NCBI GenBank assembly: GCA_030220185.1
Contig: JASPKZ010001600.1
Span: forward strand, 1,415,001-1,479,000
DNA from: Diploptera punctata
Taxonomy: Eukaryota; Arthropoda; Insecta; Blattodea; Blaberidae
Direction of reading: 5' to 3'
Length of the DNA: 64,000 bases
Numbering within the stretch: position 1 is the stretch's first letter; every line of letters begins with the position of its first letter. The position numbers were made by a program, and so were the translations under genes. Shown here piece after piece: positions 1 to 12,234 of the stretch. The notes beneath the pieces are model-generated. The model saw nothing but the letters and a program-made list of their open reading frames with translations. It did not search any database and was not told the DNA's origin.

Positions 1-125
1 ACGAAAACAATGGAATTACTCGGTAATGAGCCACCTGAGATGATGGGTTTTTTGTATTAAAAAACACAGCAAACATCTCTGAACAACTTGCGAAAATTGG
101 GATTCATCATATATATATGTATATC

Positions 126-507
126 GGCTGTGGTGGACTAGTGGTTATGTTCCTTGCCTCTGGTCCCGAGGGTCGCCGGCTGAAACCCGGCCGAGGTCGA
201 TAACCATTTTTTAAGATGGAAAAATCTAAGGATAAAGTACTTGGGGAGGAACTTTAAGCCGTGAGTCTCGAGTCTGAAGATTTCAGGCTCGTAAAAGATC
301 CTTAAGCATAAATAATGAGGCCTCTAAGCAAAATGTACCGATCTCTCTAGTAATACCTTAGTTGCATAGTAGAGGTCTCTTTGGGTCGGTATGTTGACCG
401 CATACCAATCATGATATCTTTAGGGAAATAATCGTAACAAAATTAATTTGCTCTAATAACTCTTAACAAAACGACGACAATTCCTAACATTGGGCTGTTA
501 CGCAGTT
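126..507 (+). mobile_element. SINE family B copy (tRNA-derived)
   Basis: The head reads GGTGGACTAGTGGTTATGTT, an RNA polymerase III A-box, followed by a B-box variant within CTGAAACCCGGCC. The body is shared with copies at 23.8, 27.8 and 52.6 kb: a TTTTTTAAGATGGAAAAAT stretch, the phrase GAGTCTGAAGATTT, GCCTCTAAGCAAAAT, and a 3' part ending CATTGGGCTGTTACGCAG. This is the most complete of the four copies. Confidence 0.8.
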
Positions 508-517
508 TTTATATATA

Positions 518-847
518 GTCCACCTCTGTGGTCTCGAGGTAGCGTGCTGCCTTGTCACGCAGCGGGCCCGGGATCGATCGCCGGTCGGGACAGTTTTTCT
601 GGGTGAGGTTTTTATCGGGGTTTTTCCTCACCTGTAAGACAAATGTCAGGAAACCTTTAAGGCCCAAACGGTCCCCGAAATCATATGGCCATCATAATCA
701 TCCTTATCATCATCATCCTTCACCAGTGCGGAAAGCAATGGGAATCTATCACACTTACTATTCCCTAGTTAAGCTGCAAAGCATTGCATGAAAATGCTAT
801 GATTGCAGTGAAAGACCTGCCCTCGGGCAGAATTACTATGGACGGAT

Positions 848-850
<3 letters not shown>
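518..850 (+). mobile_element. SINE family A copy (tRNA-derived)
   Basis: It starts TCCACCTCTGTGGTCTCGAG, with A-box TGGTCTCGAGGTAGCGTG and a tRNA-like GGGATCGATCGCCGG B-box. The central part is GTAAGACAAATGTCAGGAA and a CATCAT-rich stretch; the tail is CCTCGGGCAGAATTACTATG followed by GGATGG. Nine copies of this family occur in the window. It abuts a (TA)n run and a second copy in the same orientation. Confidence 0.9.

Positions 851-886
<36 letters not shown>
851..886. repeat. (TA)n microsatellite between two SINE A copies
   Basis: An uninterrupted TA run of about 36 bases grows from the 3' end of one SINE A copy and is followed at once by the next copy. (TA)n also borders the copies at 2.7 and 42.9 kb. 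Confidence 0.95.
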
Positions 887-890
<4 letters not shown>

Positions 891-1216
891 ACCGCTGTGG
901 TCTCCAGGTAGCGTGCTGCCTTGTCACGCAGCGGGCCCGGGTTAGATTCCCGGTCGGGACAGGCTCCTGTGTGAGATTTTTTGGGTTTTTTTTTACCTGT
1001 AAGTCAAATGTCAGGAAGCTTAGGGCCCAACGGTCCCCAAAAATCATTCGGTCATCATCATCCCTATCATTATCATCATTATCATTCACTGGCAAGGAAA
1101 ATAACGGGAAGCTACCACACCTATAATTCCCTAGTAAAGCTAAAAAACATAGCATGCAAATGCTATGATTGCAGTGAAAGACTAGTCCTCGGGCAGAATT
1201 ACTAAGGATGGATGGA
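887..1216 (+). mobile_element. SINE family A copy
   Basis: It has the same order of A-box (GTGGTCTCCAGGTAGCGTG), B-box (GGGTTAGATTCCCGG), central CAAATGTCAGGAAG and tail CTCGGGCAGAATTACTAAGG as the neighbouring copy. An ATT/GTT microsatellite follows at 1217-1262. Confidence 0.88.
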
Positions 1217-2347
1217 TTATTATGATTATTAATATTATTATTATTATTGTTGTTGTTGTTATGGCTGTTTACTAGATAGCACCGATGAAGTCTGTAAACT
1301 TTTTCGAAAATATTTTTATGAGAACAATCTTAATACGAGTAGTTTCATTCCTTCGGAATTCGCTAAAACCATTTAGTTGTAAGAGAACCTGAACTGATCT
1401 AACTTAATTTTGAATTCAACTCACATGAAAACTATAAATAAACTAGAAGTCCCTGTCACGCGTTGCTGTGGCTAAGGTATACGTCAAAAATTTTAATTAA
1501 GTTCCTGTCTTTCAGCCAGATTACTTAAAACTAATACTTACACACGAAATTAATAATATTGAAAATAAAATAAACACTGAACACATTTAAATTATGAAAT
1601 AATAAATATTTGGAATTCAATTGAAATTCGCGGCTGCAATAAAAAGAACAGACATCTGGATCTCTCTTTGTTAAATAATAAACCAATTACCATACCAAAT
1701 TACCTTACACCGCCATCTGTTAGAATCGTATGGTACTCGCAGATAATTACACCGCCATCTGTTAGAATCGTATGGAACTCACAGATAATTATAACTCTTT
1801 GTTAAATAATAAACAAATAATTTGCAATGAAAAATAATGCGACTATAAATTTAGTTATGAACTACCCTAAGTCTCAAGTTGGATCAAACTGCACACAGTG
1901 TGCAACATTTTATTAAAATCGGTTCAGTAGTTTAGGATTCCATTGCGGACAAACAACGTGACACAAAATTTTTATATATTAAGATATATTTAATTTCTCC
2001 AGGAAAATACATTACAAACACAATAAAGACACATTGACCACTGATACACCTAAATATTCTAGACGACATATGACCTAAAGTGTTAAAGCATCAATAACTA
2101 AGCATGGATTTAAAAATAATCTCAGCGTTTAAAAATAACTTATAAAATTAACGTAAATGTAGATAATAAAAAATATATATCCCTAAAATAAACTAAATTA
2201 GAAATTTTAATGTTCATTATCGGAAAAAGTACATAAGATAACGGAAGAGTAAGGAATTAAAGACTTTAAATCAATCTCACGTATATAAATTAGTCCAACA
2301 GCAGTATATATAGTATTATATAATATTATATATATATTCTATCTAAC
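1217..2347. other. Non-coding stretch with decayed transposon ends
   Basis: No gene is seen. The part from about 1440 to 1990 has phrases typical of old interspersed repeats in arthropods: GTCACGCGTTGCTGTGGC, and AAAATCGGTTCAGTAGTTTA near TATATATTAAGAT. I cannot assign a family. A 42-bp unit is duplicated at 1707-1790. The rest is AT-rich and featureless. Confidence 0.5.
1707..1790. repeat. Two tandem copies of a 42-bp unit
   Basis: The unit ACACCGCCATCTGTTAGAAT..., ending CAGATAATT, occurs at 1707-1748 and again at 1749-1790 with only a few substitutions. Confidence 0.9.
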
Positions 2348-2679
2348 GTAATTCTGCCCGAGGGCAGGTCTTTCATTGCAATCATAGCATTTTCATGCTA
2401 TGCTTTGCAGCTTTACTAAGGAATTATAGACGTGGTAGCTTCCCGTTGCTTTTCACACTAGTCAGGGATGACGATAATGATGATAAGAATGACGATGATG
2501 ATGAATGCCGGGTGATTTTCGGAGACCATTGGGCCCTATGCTTCCTGACATTTGTCTTACAGATGAAGAAAATCCCCCCCCAAAAAAAAACCTCACCCAG
2601 GAGCCTGTCCCGTCCGGGAATCGAACCCGGGCCTGCCGCGTGACAAGGTAGCACGCTACCTCGAGACCACAGCGGTGGA
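2348..2679 (-). mobile_element. SINE family A copy, minus strand
   Basis: The reverse complement of the family is complete, from tail (TAATTCTGCCCGAGGGCAGG) through B-box (GGGAATCGAACCCGGG) to head (GCTACCTCGAGACCACAGCGG). An (AT)n run borders the head at 2680-2701. Confidence 0.9.
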
Positions 2680-2986
2680 TATATATATATATATATATAT
2701 AATCTTTTTCAAATTAATAAAATTATTTTTGCCTCTGATAAGAAGAACGAAAATATTTAAGCGACGAGTAAAAGACCATGTAGTTTATCTTAATAGGGAC
2801 TAATTATTATTGTTGATGTACAAATAGAGACTTTACTTTCGATATAATAATAAGAAAAAGTGAATTCTTAATATTCTTAGCCAAGTGGGATTTTTTTTTA
2901 CGGGAGAGATTATGGTGGATTAAAATAATGATGAATAGGATACCCTACGCAACTCGCAGGTTAAGTAAATTGTCTTTAATTTTTAC

Positions 2987-3249
2987 CTGTAGCTGAACGC
3001 TTTCTTATAATGACTCTTCTTGTTTATAATCATGGCCAATGTTACAGGGATAAATGCTTTGTTGATAGCGGCCACATCACATTTCAAAACGTGTTTAACT
3101 TTGTTTAACGTGATAAGCCCACACATGTAGGCGAAGTGCTTGTTGTCACATACTCGATGCAGACCTGCTAGTTCCGTGGCCGGGAGATTGTCTTTATGAG
3201 GAGAGATCAGTCTCGTGTATATCCGCTGCATGATGATGTCCTTACTGTT
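2987..3249 (-). CDS. IR gene exon H: S2 ligand-binding domain
   Basis: The exon runs from acceptor TTCGTGTTGTGCAG (3249) to donor CAG/GTAAAA (2987) and codes 87 residues plus two bases. It begins in phase 0, exactly where exon G ends, giving ..YFD then NSKD. Visible motifs are MQRIYTRLISPHKDNLP, GLHRVCDNKHFAYMCG, a second cysteine in VLKCDV and FIPVTLAMIINKKSHYKKAF. All are standard for IR S2: the RVC..KYAFM block, the LKC cysteine pair, and IP.TLAM...SPYK..F. TM3 and the C-terminus should be coded by an exon below base 1; nothing resembling them is found in 1-2986. Confidence 0.95.
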
Positions 3250-3475
3250 CTGCACAACACGAACCACACATTAATTACATTTACACAAACCGCACTCACT
3301 ATTCTGTTTACATCATGTGTATACAATCCCATCTATTGTTTTCCTAAATCTCCGTAAGCGCCACTGGTTATATACTCAGCGAACTGAGGAAACCGCAAGT
3401 TAGCCCTGTACAGTATTGTATGGGAGCTAATAGGTGAGCGTCTTCTTTTACTCGTAACTAGAAATCATAAAACTT

Positions 3476-4196
3476 TCTATATATTAATACGTGAAGAAAA
3501 AAAAACTTTGTACCCCTTTTTAAGCACATTGCGCACGGAGGAGTGTGATATTTTGCATAATTAAAGTTAATATAGGGAAGGAGTGCAGAACAATAAAATA
3601 TATAATACATGTTACAAATAAATTAAATTAAACAAAATAAAATAAATTGACTCTAAGGAATTTATGTATATTACTCATTCATTTGTTTATTGTTTACGTT
3701 CATACTGAAACTGCATTGTTGCAAAAAGAAAATTGTGCAGCAGCAATGTGAATTGATTTACTCTCGCGTATTTATTAGTAGTTTAAAAAAGTGGGTACAT
3801 TTTATTATTTAAATTTAAATTAAACCCTATCTAATCTTAGTTTCAGTAATTTCATTACATATATATTTTTTATATTTACACATTCGCAGCTACTTTCATT
3901 ATACCTCGACATAGAACATTGACGGTCGGAGTGAGAGGCAAAGAAGAAGGGACATATATTACCGTACACATAATAATAGGCAAAATGCTAATTTAAATAG
4001 TATACAAATGTCAAATGACGCGTTATTGTTTTTTTTAAATAGGGCTTAGCCAAGCTATACAACATACTCGTATTTCCTCCTATCTTTCGTATTATTAAAA
4101 TAAATAAAAAATTAATACATAATGACGTATTTGTGACAAACTTAAAAATTTAATGAATTGTGGTCGAATTTCGACCGCTGGGCGACCATTAGTATT
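3476..4196 (-). repeat. Unclassified dispersed repeat R2, copy 1
   Basis: This 721-bp segment matches 45817-46540 in the opposite orientation. Shared landmarks are the end TATATATTAATACG, a TGTACCCCTTTTTAAGCAC-like stretch, GAGTGTGATATTTTGCATAA and the other end GGTCGAATTTCGACC...GGGCGACCA. No coding capacity or clear terminal repeat was seen. The strand is relative: the 45.8 kb copy is called plus. Confidence 0.8.
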
Positions 4197-4550
4197 GATA
4201 ATTATTAACAGAAAGTTAAACCTAAGTCGTGAATTGTTGCAAATAAAATCATTCTCACTATAGTTCACCAAATTTTAATAGATATGAAATACAGAATCGA
4301 CAGATAAAGTAGTATGGACACACAGGAGGCACAATGTAATATGGCCAAAAATGAATCTTAGAATGGATACCACCAGGGAGAAAGGGATTAGGACAAGGTA
4401 AAACGCAGTTGGAAGAATTATGTCAGAAAAAAATGAAACGAAGGGGAATGAAAGAAAATGACTGTTTAGACATGAGGGAATGAAAATCGTGAACAGAGTA
4501 ACTACATTAGTTGTAACAATGTGTAAATAATAATAATGATAATGATTATA

Positions 4551-4587
<37 letters not shown>

Positions 4588-5886
4588 GGACATACTTTGC
4601 AACATGTCACGCGAAGAAAATGTTCAAGTTCCAATCATACACAATGATCATGCGCCAACAAACGCGAAGCGGTTTACACTATGGAAACACGAGATGCAGC
4701 CAACATATACACGAACCTAAAAGCTAACCTAATACAATTTAAGCTCTCTAAACTGTGAAACAATGCAACGCCCAAAAATAAATATTAAGTTCTGAAATTA
4801 TGAAGTAATTGTGTGCAATGTTAGTACATACATTGTTGGCTGCACTAGAACATGTCTTTGTTGTTGCATAGAATATTCGTTAAAATCAGTATTGCTACCA
4901 TGTCTTCATGCTACGTATGAAGTTAAATAATATATTGAAATAATCGTATATGTTTGTATTTATTCCTTTACTTTTTATTAACTATGTAAGTTATGGATAT
5001 TACAGAATAACATATTATTTTCATATTTGCAATTATTTTGTTAAATATATTGAACTGCAGTGTGTTTTGTTGTGTGTTCCATGACAAGAAATAAGCCCCT
5101 CTTTTAATTTTATTTTTATCGACAACAGTTTCCATCTTATCTATAATTAAAGACCGGAAATAGCGATTGGAGAGATTTTTCTTAAGGGATAGAAACTTAG
5201 CTAGTATTTTAAAACAATATTTGGTGAATGAAAATTTTAATAAAGAATATTAATGAAAATAAATAACATGCTTTACATAATAGGACTATTATGTATTTAA
5301 ATTGATTGTGTAAAAATGTTTAGGTAGAACGACATTCTCTGTTCTGTAACTTACAAATCAGAAATATTTGCGAGTCAGGTTCGACAATTTCCGAACAATT
5401 GCATATCAGACCTGACAATTTTATTGCGACGAAACCGTATTTTAATGACAGTCAACTGTGTTTGATCCGAACTGACACATGCTGTAAATTGATTTGTCAC
5501 TATTCAAAATGAAACAAAATATCAGTATGACATGTTGATCACACTTTTATTTTCTCCTTTCTCATGAAAAAAATAAATAAATAAAAAAGATATTCAGAGG
5601 TAATTATTTTCACTCGCTGGCGCTAGTTAAATTATTGTTAATCAACTCGTATATACATACGAGTTTCCTGCATATTTCAGGATTTTATCACATATATTAC
5701 GGTTAATAAAAACTCCATCTTAAGAAGTCTGAGGTTTATACAAAACATAAATAAATGTTAACCTAGGTTTAATATCTAAACAATAGTTAAAAATAAACTC
5801 TAGTTAACTTTTTTATACAACTGGGCCTTACAGACATTTATCTCTTCTTCTTCATCTCTACGTCAGAATAATTTTAGACAATTTTT
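4197..5886. other. Non-coding intron sequence
   Basis: An (AAT)n-type microsatellite lies at about 4526-4585. The remainder is AT-rich with no exon, tRNA or transposon that I can recognise. Confidence 0.5.
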
Positions 5887-5939
5887 GATAATGAAAGTTA
5901 AAAATTAAATTTGTACCTGTTGGTAGGTGCCGTCGTCCT
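5887..5939 (+). repeat. Solo copy of part of the 6.3 kb palindrome arm
   Basis: Fifty-three bases (ATGAAAGTTAAAAATTAAAT..., TACCTG.TGGTAGGTGCCGTCGTCCT) repeat the inner left arm and loop of the palindrome at 6266-6440 in direct orientation, about 420 bases upstream. Confidence 0.85.
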
Positions 5940-6265
5940 CATAACAATGTATCTGATTTTCGATCATGTACCAATAATTACCGAATATTTTGTTTGCCTC
6001 TTGTGATTGGTAATACAATTTATTATTACAATTTTGTTTCTTTACATATAGAAATTTTATTTCATTTTTTATCCAATTTATTTCGGCATTCTTTGTTGTT
6101 TTTATAGCTGAGTAACCTTTAATATTATTTTGATTTGGGCATAGTTTGGAGTGAGATTATGTTGCAGACATTGTTTATTGAAATACATATTTGCTATAGT
6201 TTTGTGTAGCGTCAGTTTCGTGTTAAAAAGTTAGACTTTGCTTTAGCCTGACTGGCTATAGAATC

Positions 6266-6440
6266 AATACTAGTAAAGTTCATATCAAATTCCGTTGAGG
6301 TGAAGTCATATGATGAAAGTTAAAAGTTAAATTGTACCTGCTGGTAGGTGCCGTCGTCCTACCAACAGGTACAATTTAATTTTTATCTTTCATCATATGA
6401 CTTCACCTCAACGGAATTTGATATGAATTATACTAGTATT
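6266..6440. repeat. Palindrome with about 83-bp arms and 9-base loop
   Basis: The left arm (6266-6348) and right arm (6358-6440) are near-perfect inverted copies, for example AAATTCCGTTGAGGTGAAGT against ACTTCACCTCAACGGAATTT. The loop is TGCCGTCGT. It would form a long hairpin. It is probably a foldback or miniature inverted-repeat element, as the solo arm piece at 5887 suggests. Confidence 0.9.
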
Positions 6441-6836
6441 AATTTTTAATACGTTTTCCCTGTTCATTTCCTAGAAGGTTCACAACCCATTGTCTATAGA
6501 TAAGAACTCATCCACTTAAACATATGTTCTACTGGATTGCAGGTTTTTAAGTCCCTATATAAAGTACAATTCTTAAGTTCTTTTAGGACTTCATCATCAT
6601 CAGGAATCTACTGTTCTTTGGAGGGATTAACCAATATGGCTCCAGCAATTGTTTTATCACTGCTTAAGGAGTGGTTTATTGAAGACCGAATACTAAAATC
6701 TGTGTAAGGTTTGCAACCCACCCCTTAATTCTACGTAACGTCATTTGATTTGGCAGAAAAAAAAATTCTCAATATTCAGTTGCGATATCTTGTTAACAAA
6801 AGCGTGGAATGTATCATGTTTCCAGTTCTAGGAATT

Positions 6837-6838
<2 letters not shown>

Positions 6839-6885
<47 letters not shown>

Positions 6886-6886
6886 T
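6839..6886. repeat. (TA)n microsatellite
   Basis: A pure TA run of about 46 bases; the apparent ORF over it (alternating Ile-Tyr) is an artefact. Confidence 0.95.
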
Positions 6887-7994
6887 AAGATACTTCTTTG
6901 TGACAATTTTCATATTGCCACTATATGAATTGGTATAATAACAAGGTTTCCCACTTATTTAAGATAGGAGAAGATATGTTTGGAAGTAGCGTATTTATTG
7001 GCATAATGGGAGGACGGCACTGTAATGGGGCCCATATAACTATGGGTGACTATATCTCAACTTTATGTATACACACTCGCTGAAACAGACTTTCTATGCA
7101 AGAAGATAAGACAGAAATACAATTTTTGCTGCTTATGATGTTTCTACTTCAGTTCAGCAATGTAAAACGGTTTACCTGTTCATAAATACGGCAGTTCACT
7201 AATCATTCGACGAACGTAACTTTTACTGAAATGTTACTGGAAAATGCAAAATAATTACGATGGAGACTTAAATTTGGTACACCACCTATATTATCAATCA
7301 CAAAAATCCGAGAAAAGTTTTAACGTGAAATGCTTTGATGTTATAAGTTATTTAGTTTTACATATTCCAGACCTGGACAGATTTATTGTTTGAAAATAAA
7401 AATTAACGCCTGAACCGGGAATGAAAGAGATCAGAGGTCCAGAGTTCGATTTCCGGTTTAAGGTGAAATGTTTGTGGAAATGGTGATGCGCAAGTACGAT
7501 AAGTTGAACTGACAACTACAATGTTGGTTTCTAACAATTCCAACCAGCTGAGACCAATCATATAGATGTAAAACGTAATACTCTGAATTTTAATTTTGTA
7601 TCTCAATTTGTCCATGAATAGCATCTGATGTACAAATATAAGTTACTTGGTTATTCTCCAATTGTTACTCTATCACAATTCCCAGTAGTGCTCATATTGT
7701 TATTAGAATTCATATCGCTCATTTGCTGCAACAACGTCATAACTCGAAAAACACGATTTTTCAAGAGAAGCATTTTTTGAAGTTTTAAATACTGTCATTC
7801 CAAGTCTCCCTGTGATATTAAGTTAAATATCACGATTTTTGAGTTATTACGTTGCTTCAGCAAATGAACGATATATTAAATATTTGTGAATTATATAGAA
7901 ACAATTGTATTGATTTTAATTTCGTAATGATAATGTCTTATAATCATCTAATTTTTACTAATACGTATACTGAAATTACATATATTTTACTTAC
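6887..7994. other. Intron between IR exons G and H, part
   Basis: No exon or recognisable transposon is seen here. A tRNA-like GTTCGATTTCC at about 7445 is too weak to call. Confidence 0.5.
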
Positions 7995-8212
7995 ATCAAA
8001 ATAATTGAGTTGAGCAGAACCTTTCAGCATTCCCAAGTTGTATGTGCCATCTCCCAAAAGTTCTTCAAAAGTCGTGAAAGGTACTTCTTGCTGAGTTACA
8101 GCTAGGAGAGATGTAAATGTGGCCGAAAAAGTAGCCATCAAGAGTATACCTGTGATGTATGCGATAAATAAGATTGTCCTTAGAAGCCAATGTTTTGACG
8201 GTAAGTCAGTAG
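7995..8212 (-). CDS. IR gene exon G: TM2 and start of S2
   Basis: The exon starts after acceptor TTTTTGTGTTCCTACAG (8212) and ends at donor GAT/GTAAGT (7995). Seventy-two codons follow the first two bases. It reads TDLPSKHWLLRTILFIAYIT, then GILLMATFSATFTSLLAV, then PFTTFEELLGDGTYNLGM and LNYFD. The hydrophobic run is TM2, and ATFSATFTSLLAV corresponds to the SYTANLAAF gating motif of iGluRs. PF..FEEL..DG.Y.LG is the conserved beginning of S2. The exon needs one base from the preceding exon, which exon E cannot supply directly, so one further exon (TM1 and pore) must lie between. Confidence 0.93.
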
Positions 8213-8970
8213 CTGTAGGAACACAAAAATTATAAATTGATTTTATTAAAAAATCTGAGCCTTCAATCGGAAATCAAAGTTACATTAGAAATTCAATAGG
8301 CCTACAAATTAAACAAAGAACATCTTATATTATCACAAGTTCGTGAAAATCTCTCCAGCGATTCATTAATATTTGGCCTATGACCTCTCTCTCTTTGTAG
8401 GTATGTATTACGTTTCCCTATACCTTACAGGTCTTACTGTAACACGAATTGTCGGCCGAGGATTTTTTTAAATTCTGATTCACGTAAACATTTTTATCGA
8501 GTACACATGAACATGGAAACTTAACAGATGAGAAATTATTTGGGTCTCGGGGAGCAATGATGAAGGCCACATGGTATTCGGGGCCTATTTGAGACTTAAA
8601 TGTTTCAACATTTGATTTAGGAGACGGACCTTTCAGGTGAATATTCCATAATTATATATTAAATTTGATTTACAGCTTAGAATAACTCGAAGAAACTTCA
8701 CCCGGGAATCTTATCCATATTGGAGAATAAACTTGTTCCACTGCTTTCAAGGTAATGACGTATCTCCTGGACTACAGGGATAGACTTCATTAGCTACATG
8801 TATAATAATATTGATGATTTATGAGATTGTAGCGACTGGGAAAGTTTATTGATCTGATTAGATATATATGTTTTTATTGTAAAAAACATGGTACAATGTA
8901 TGATAGCGGTCAGTTAGTAGATAATGTTAAGTTCTGTGGTATCTCTACCAGTAAATGCTAAAATATCCTT

Positions 8971-9703
8971 GACTATTTAACTCATGACACAAATGGGAGT
9001 CAACGACCAATCACGTTACAATGATTTTTTATTTACAACCTATCACAGTCGTGTTTCACTTAGAATTTACCAACTAAAGTTTATCATAATAAAGAAAGCA
9101 CCTCCTTTTAAACATTCTGAATAGGTCATAGCATTATTTTGCAGTGACTGACTCACCAAGAAATACGGCCACCACATTGTATATAGTGCATGAATGCCAA
9201 CGCATGCCGCATAATATAAAAACATTTGTAGCAATTGATTATACCACCAAAAAAAGAAACCACTGTTTCCACTTTCTTAAATGTATTTTTTCCCAGCTTT
9301 TAATCCAGAAAAATATAATTGCCATATTTACATCATAGGACATCAGAAATAAATTAATATACAGTTTGATGTGTTTCATTTTTTCTCCACTAGAGTGCAT
9401 TCTTACAATATTGCGTTCCTTTGGCAATAAATAATATGATCTGGTTGCAGTGACGAACAAAAGAAGCAAATGAAGCGTACCGATCTTTTCTCATTTGTTT
9501 TCAAACATCGCCGTTTACATTAAATATATAAATATTTTAAAATAACTATATTTAAATAAAGATTTGTGAGTAAACAGCTTAATTTTATTCGTTAAATAGT
9601 CCTATCAAACGCCACTCTTGATTTCCAAATTCTCTAAATAAATTCACTCCTCTCTTCGTGAGTCGTGAATTTATCGATAATTTGGAAATCACTCGTGACA
9701 TTA
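8971..9703 (-). repeat. Hairpin-headed 0.73 kb repeat (family H), copy 1
   Basis: This copy is reversed relative to those at 32.2, 39.2, 56.7 and 58.7 kb. The head, at the high end, is a hairpin made of TTTCCAAATTATCGATAAAT and ATTTAT..AGAATTTGGAAA. Next comes GACTATTTAACGAATAAAAT, and the far end is CATGAGTTAAATAGTC. The family has no clear protein. It looks like a non-autonomous DNA element. Confidence 0.85.
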
Positions 9704-10010
9704 CTTATGATAACGTTGCATAACTTTTCATTATAAAGTATAACCTGTTAGGAAGTTACTAGATTGGCTTAAGAATTATTTCATGATGAATTTGCATGGT
9801 CTGTTTCATCAAAACAAGAAAGTGAGAATTATAAGTAAAGACAATTACTCAACAATGGCTATTTAGATGAATGAATAGTATTTTATCCACGAATCAGACC
9901 ATGTACAACTTATTACCTTGCTTAATAGCTTATAATAAATACATTTTATTATTAATAATTTCAACAGTGCATAATTACATTGCATACAATAAATAGGCTA
10001 TTATAAGTAT

Positions 10011-10325
10011 GTCCACCGCTGTGGTCTCGAGGTAGCGTGCTGCCTTGTCACGCAGTGGGCCCGGGTTCGATCCCCGGTCGGGGCAGTTTTTCTGGGTGAG
10101 ATTTTTATCGGGGTTTTTCCTCACCTGTAAGACAAATGTCAGGAAAGCTTTAAGGCATAAACGGTCCTCGAAATCATATGGCCATCATCATTATCCTTCA
10201 GCGGTGTGCAAAGCAACGGGAAGCTCCCACACCTACAATTCCCTAGTAAAGCTGCAAACATAGCATGCAAATACTATGATTGCAGAAGGACCTCCCTTCG
10301 GGCAGAATTACTATGGATGGATGGA
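10011..10325 (+). mobile_element. SINE family A copy
   Basis: Intact head CCACCGCTGTGGTCTCGAGG, consensus B-box GGGTTCGATCCCCGG, and tail GGGCAGAATTACTATGGATG. It lacks part of the CAT-rich middle. Confidence 0.9.
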
Positions 10326-10544
10326 TTACAAATATAAGAAAAACCGTTACATTGTTTGGTATATGCTATATTTACTGTTTATAACAGACTGTATAATTAT
10401 CCATTAGTGAAATAGAATACTTATTTTTATCGATCCAACTGTAATCCTGAAGCTGCTACTTACGGTAGCAACCTAAATTTTTCACGATTCATAGTTGTCA
10501 CCGGTCCCATACTGGTAAAAAAAAATGAGAACATTTCTCCCTCC

Positions 10545-10622
10545 AAGGGGACTCGAACCAGCTCAAGTCCGTAGCTGTGCACGAAGTCATCATGCCTTAA
10601 TCTGCTCTACTATACAGCGGAT
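10545..10622 (-). repeat. tRNA-like fragment, probably a SINE head
   Basis: On the minus strand an A-box-like part (CTGTATAGTAGAGCAGATTA) is followed by GGTTCGAGTCCCC. No acceptor-stem pairing was seen, so it is not called a tRNA gene. Confidence 0.45.
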
Positions 10623-10678
10623 TTTCTTAAAGTTCATTACTTGTCGAATGTAAACTCATCGCATTCGTTCCCCAATAC

Positions 10679-11489
10679 TTACTTACTTACTCACTGGCAC
10701 AATCGAACCCGTAGGTTCATGGCCGCGCGGACATAAGCTCTCCATAAATCCCTATCCTGAGCTAATGCTTTCCAATCATTCCCTGTATAATCTACTTCCC
10801 TCAAATCATAGTTAATGTTGTTCTCCCACCTCATTCTTGGTCTACCAACTGGGCGTTTTCCCTCTGGCTTTCCTACAAGAAGCTTCATGCACGTCTTTCA
10901 TTCCCCATACGCGCAACATGTCCTGCCCATCGCAGTCTACGAGACTTAACTGTTCTTATTATATCTGGCTTCCTATAAAGACCATGTAGTTCGTTGTTAT
11001 GTAGTCTTCTCCATTCACCTGTCTGTTCATCTCTCTTTGGTCCAAAAATTTTCCTAAGAACTTTATTCTCAAATACTCGTAATCTCATTTCCTCCCTTAA
11101 AGTAAGAGTCCATGTTTCGCACCCATATAATATAACTGGTAGAATAATAGTTTTATATATTTTCAGCTTAACGTTTTTTGAAAGGAGTTGGGACATCAAA
11201 AGTCTCTGCAATGCATAATAGCACGCATTTCCAGAATTGAGCCTATGTTTAATTTCTTTGTGCATCTCATTCCTATTTGTGATTATTGTTCCTAGCTATT
11301 TGAATTCAGCCACTTCCTCAAAATTTCCCTCATTTGTCATTAGCTGTCCATTTCCATTATATACTGAATTTCTACGTGTGACCACATATTTAGTTTTACT
11401 GATATTCACTTCCAGTCCTAATTTCTTAGTGTTACTCAATAGTGTGTGCGTGTTGGCCTTTAGTATCTCCTCGCTATCGGCCAGTAGTA
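10679..11489 (-). mobile_element. RTE-like LINE, 5'-truncated copy with 16-bp target duplication
   Basis: This is the 3' part of a non-LTR retrotransposon: the end of the reverse transcriptase (YGCETWTLT) and the C-terminal region (RRLRWAGHVARMGNE, GKRPVGRPRMRWENNINYDL). It ends in an (ACTT)n tail as seen on plus. The 16 bases ATTCGTTCCCCAATAC flank it at 10663-10678 and 11490-11505. It is dead: a one-base deletion splits the frame near 10887, and the usual KYLG has become K-stop-LG near 11296. Confidence 0.93.
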
Positions 11490-11505
11490 ATTCGTTCCCC
11501 AATAC

Positions 11506-12234
11506 GCTCTCTGATTACCAGAGCTAGATAATTTGTCGGTTGAGTTTTTTTTTTTCATGTGGTCATTGTAAATACTTGCAGTAGGTCTATAGATGCCCAT
11601 CAATTTCAATATTAACTTCACTATATTATCATTGATAGCTAGGCTAGGACATTTTTTGTAAAATTCCAGGTTGTTCTAACTCTACTTGTAAGAAAATTGT
11701 ATCCCTAATATTGAAGTCTTCGTCGAATCAGTTTCATGCATAAAATTGTAAATTTTATTTTCATAAAGCTTTAAACCCTTCCCATAAAAGAGTGCTTTTA
11801 TTGTGAGTTGGATAGTATCCAAAACTTAATTGAGCTCTCCTAATAAATAAACAAAATAGAATTCGAACAACCTGCTTAGCAGGAATTTATTAAATGTGTC
11901 TATATTATTTTTTCTCTCCAGTGTTTAATGACTTTCCGCTGTTATGTTTAATTACCCAAGAACTAGTTTGTACAATTAGGAAGTTTAAATACATAAAAAG
12001 GACTTCTCCAATCTCCATGCTTACCAAAACATTCACGTATGCAAATTATTATAATAAAGTCATTCTAACATTTACAATTCACATTAATCCGGGCGCATTA
12101 ATGTCTAAAAAAAGGAATATTTCGATTGACAGAAATTAATACAGGAAGATTTAAGCCTATTTCTACTGTTATATACCGGACTGATCAACCCATTATAGGG
12201 GAGAAGGCAAACGAAAACAAATGAGGTGGGGTAG
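11506..12234. other. Intron sequence, no confident exon
   Basis: The missing TM1/pore exon was searched for here on the minus strand without a convincing hit. Only AT-rich unique-looking sequence is present. Confidence 0.5.

Noticed and set aside
1..2986. Final IR exon (TM3)
   Set aside because: Looked for on the minus strand; no hydrophobic segment with an IR-like E.G.L..W lead-in was found, so it is presumed outside the window.
4275..4634. 119-codon ORF with long Tyr run
   Set aside because: It is an AAT/ATT microsatellite read in frame, with no domain or splice context.
7403..7624. 73-codon minus ORF and a tRNA-like GTTCGATTTCC
   Set aside because: No domain. The B-box-like sequence has no A-box at a suitable distance.
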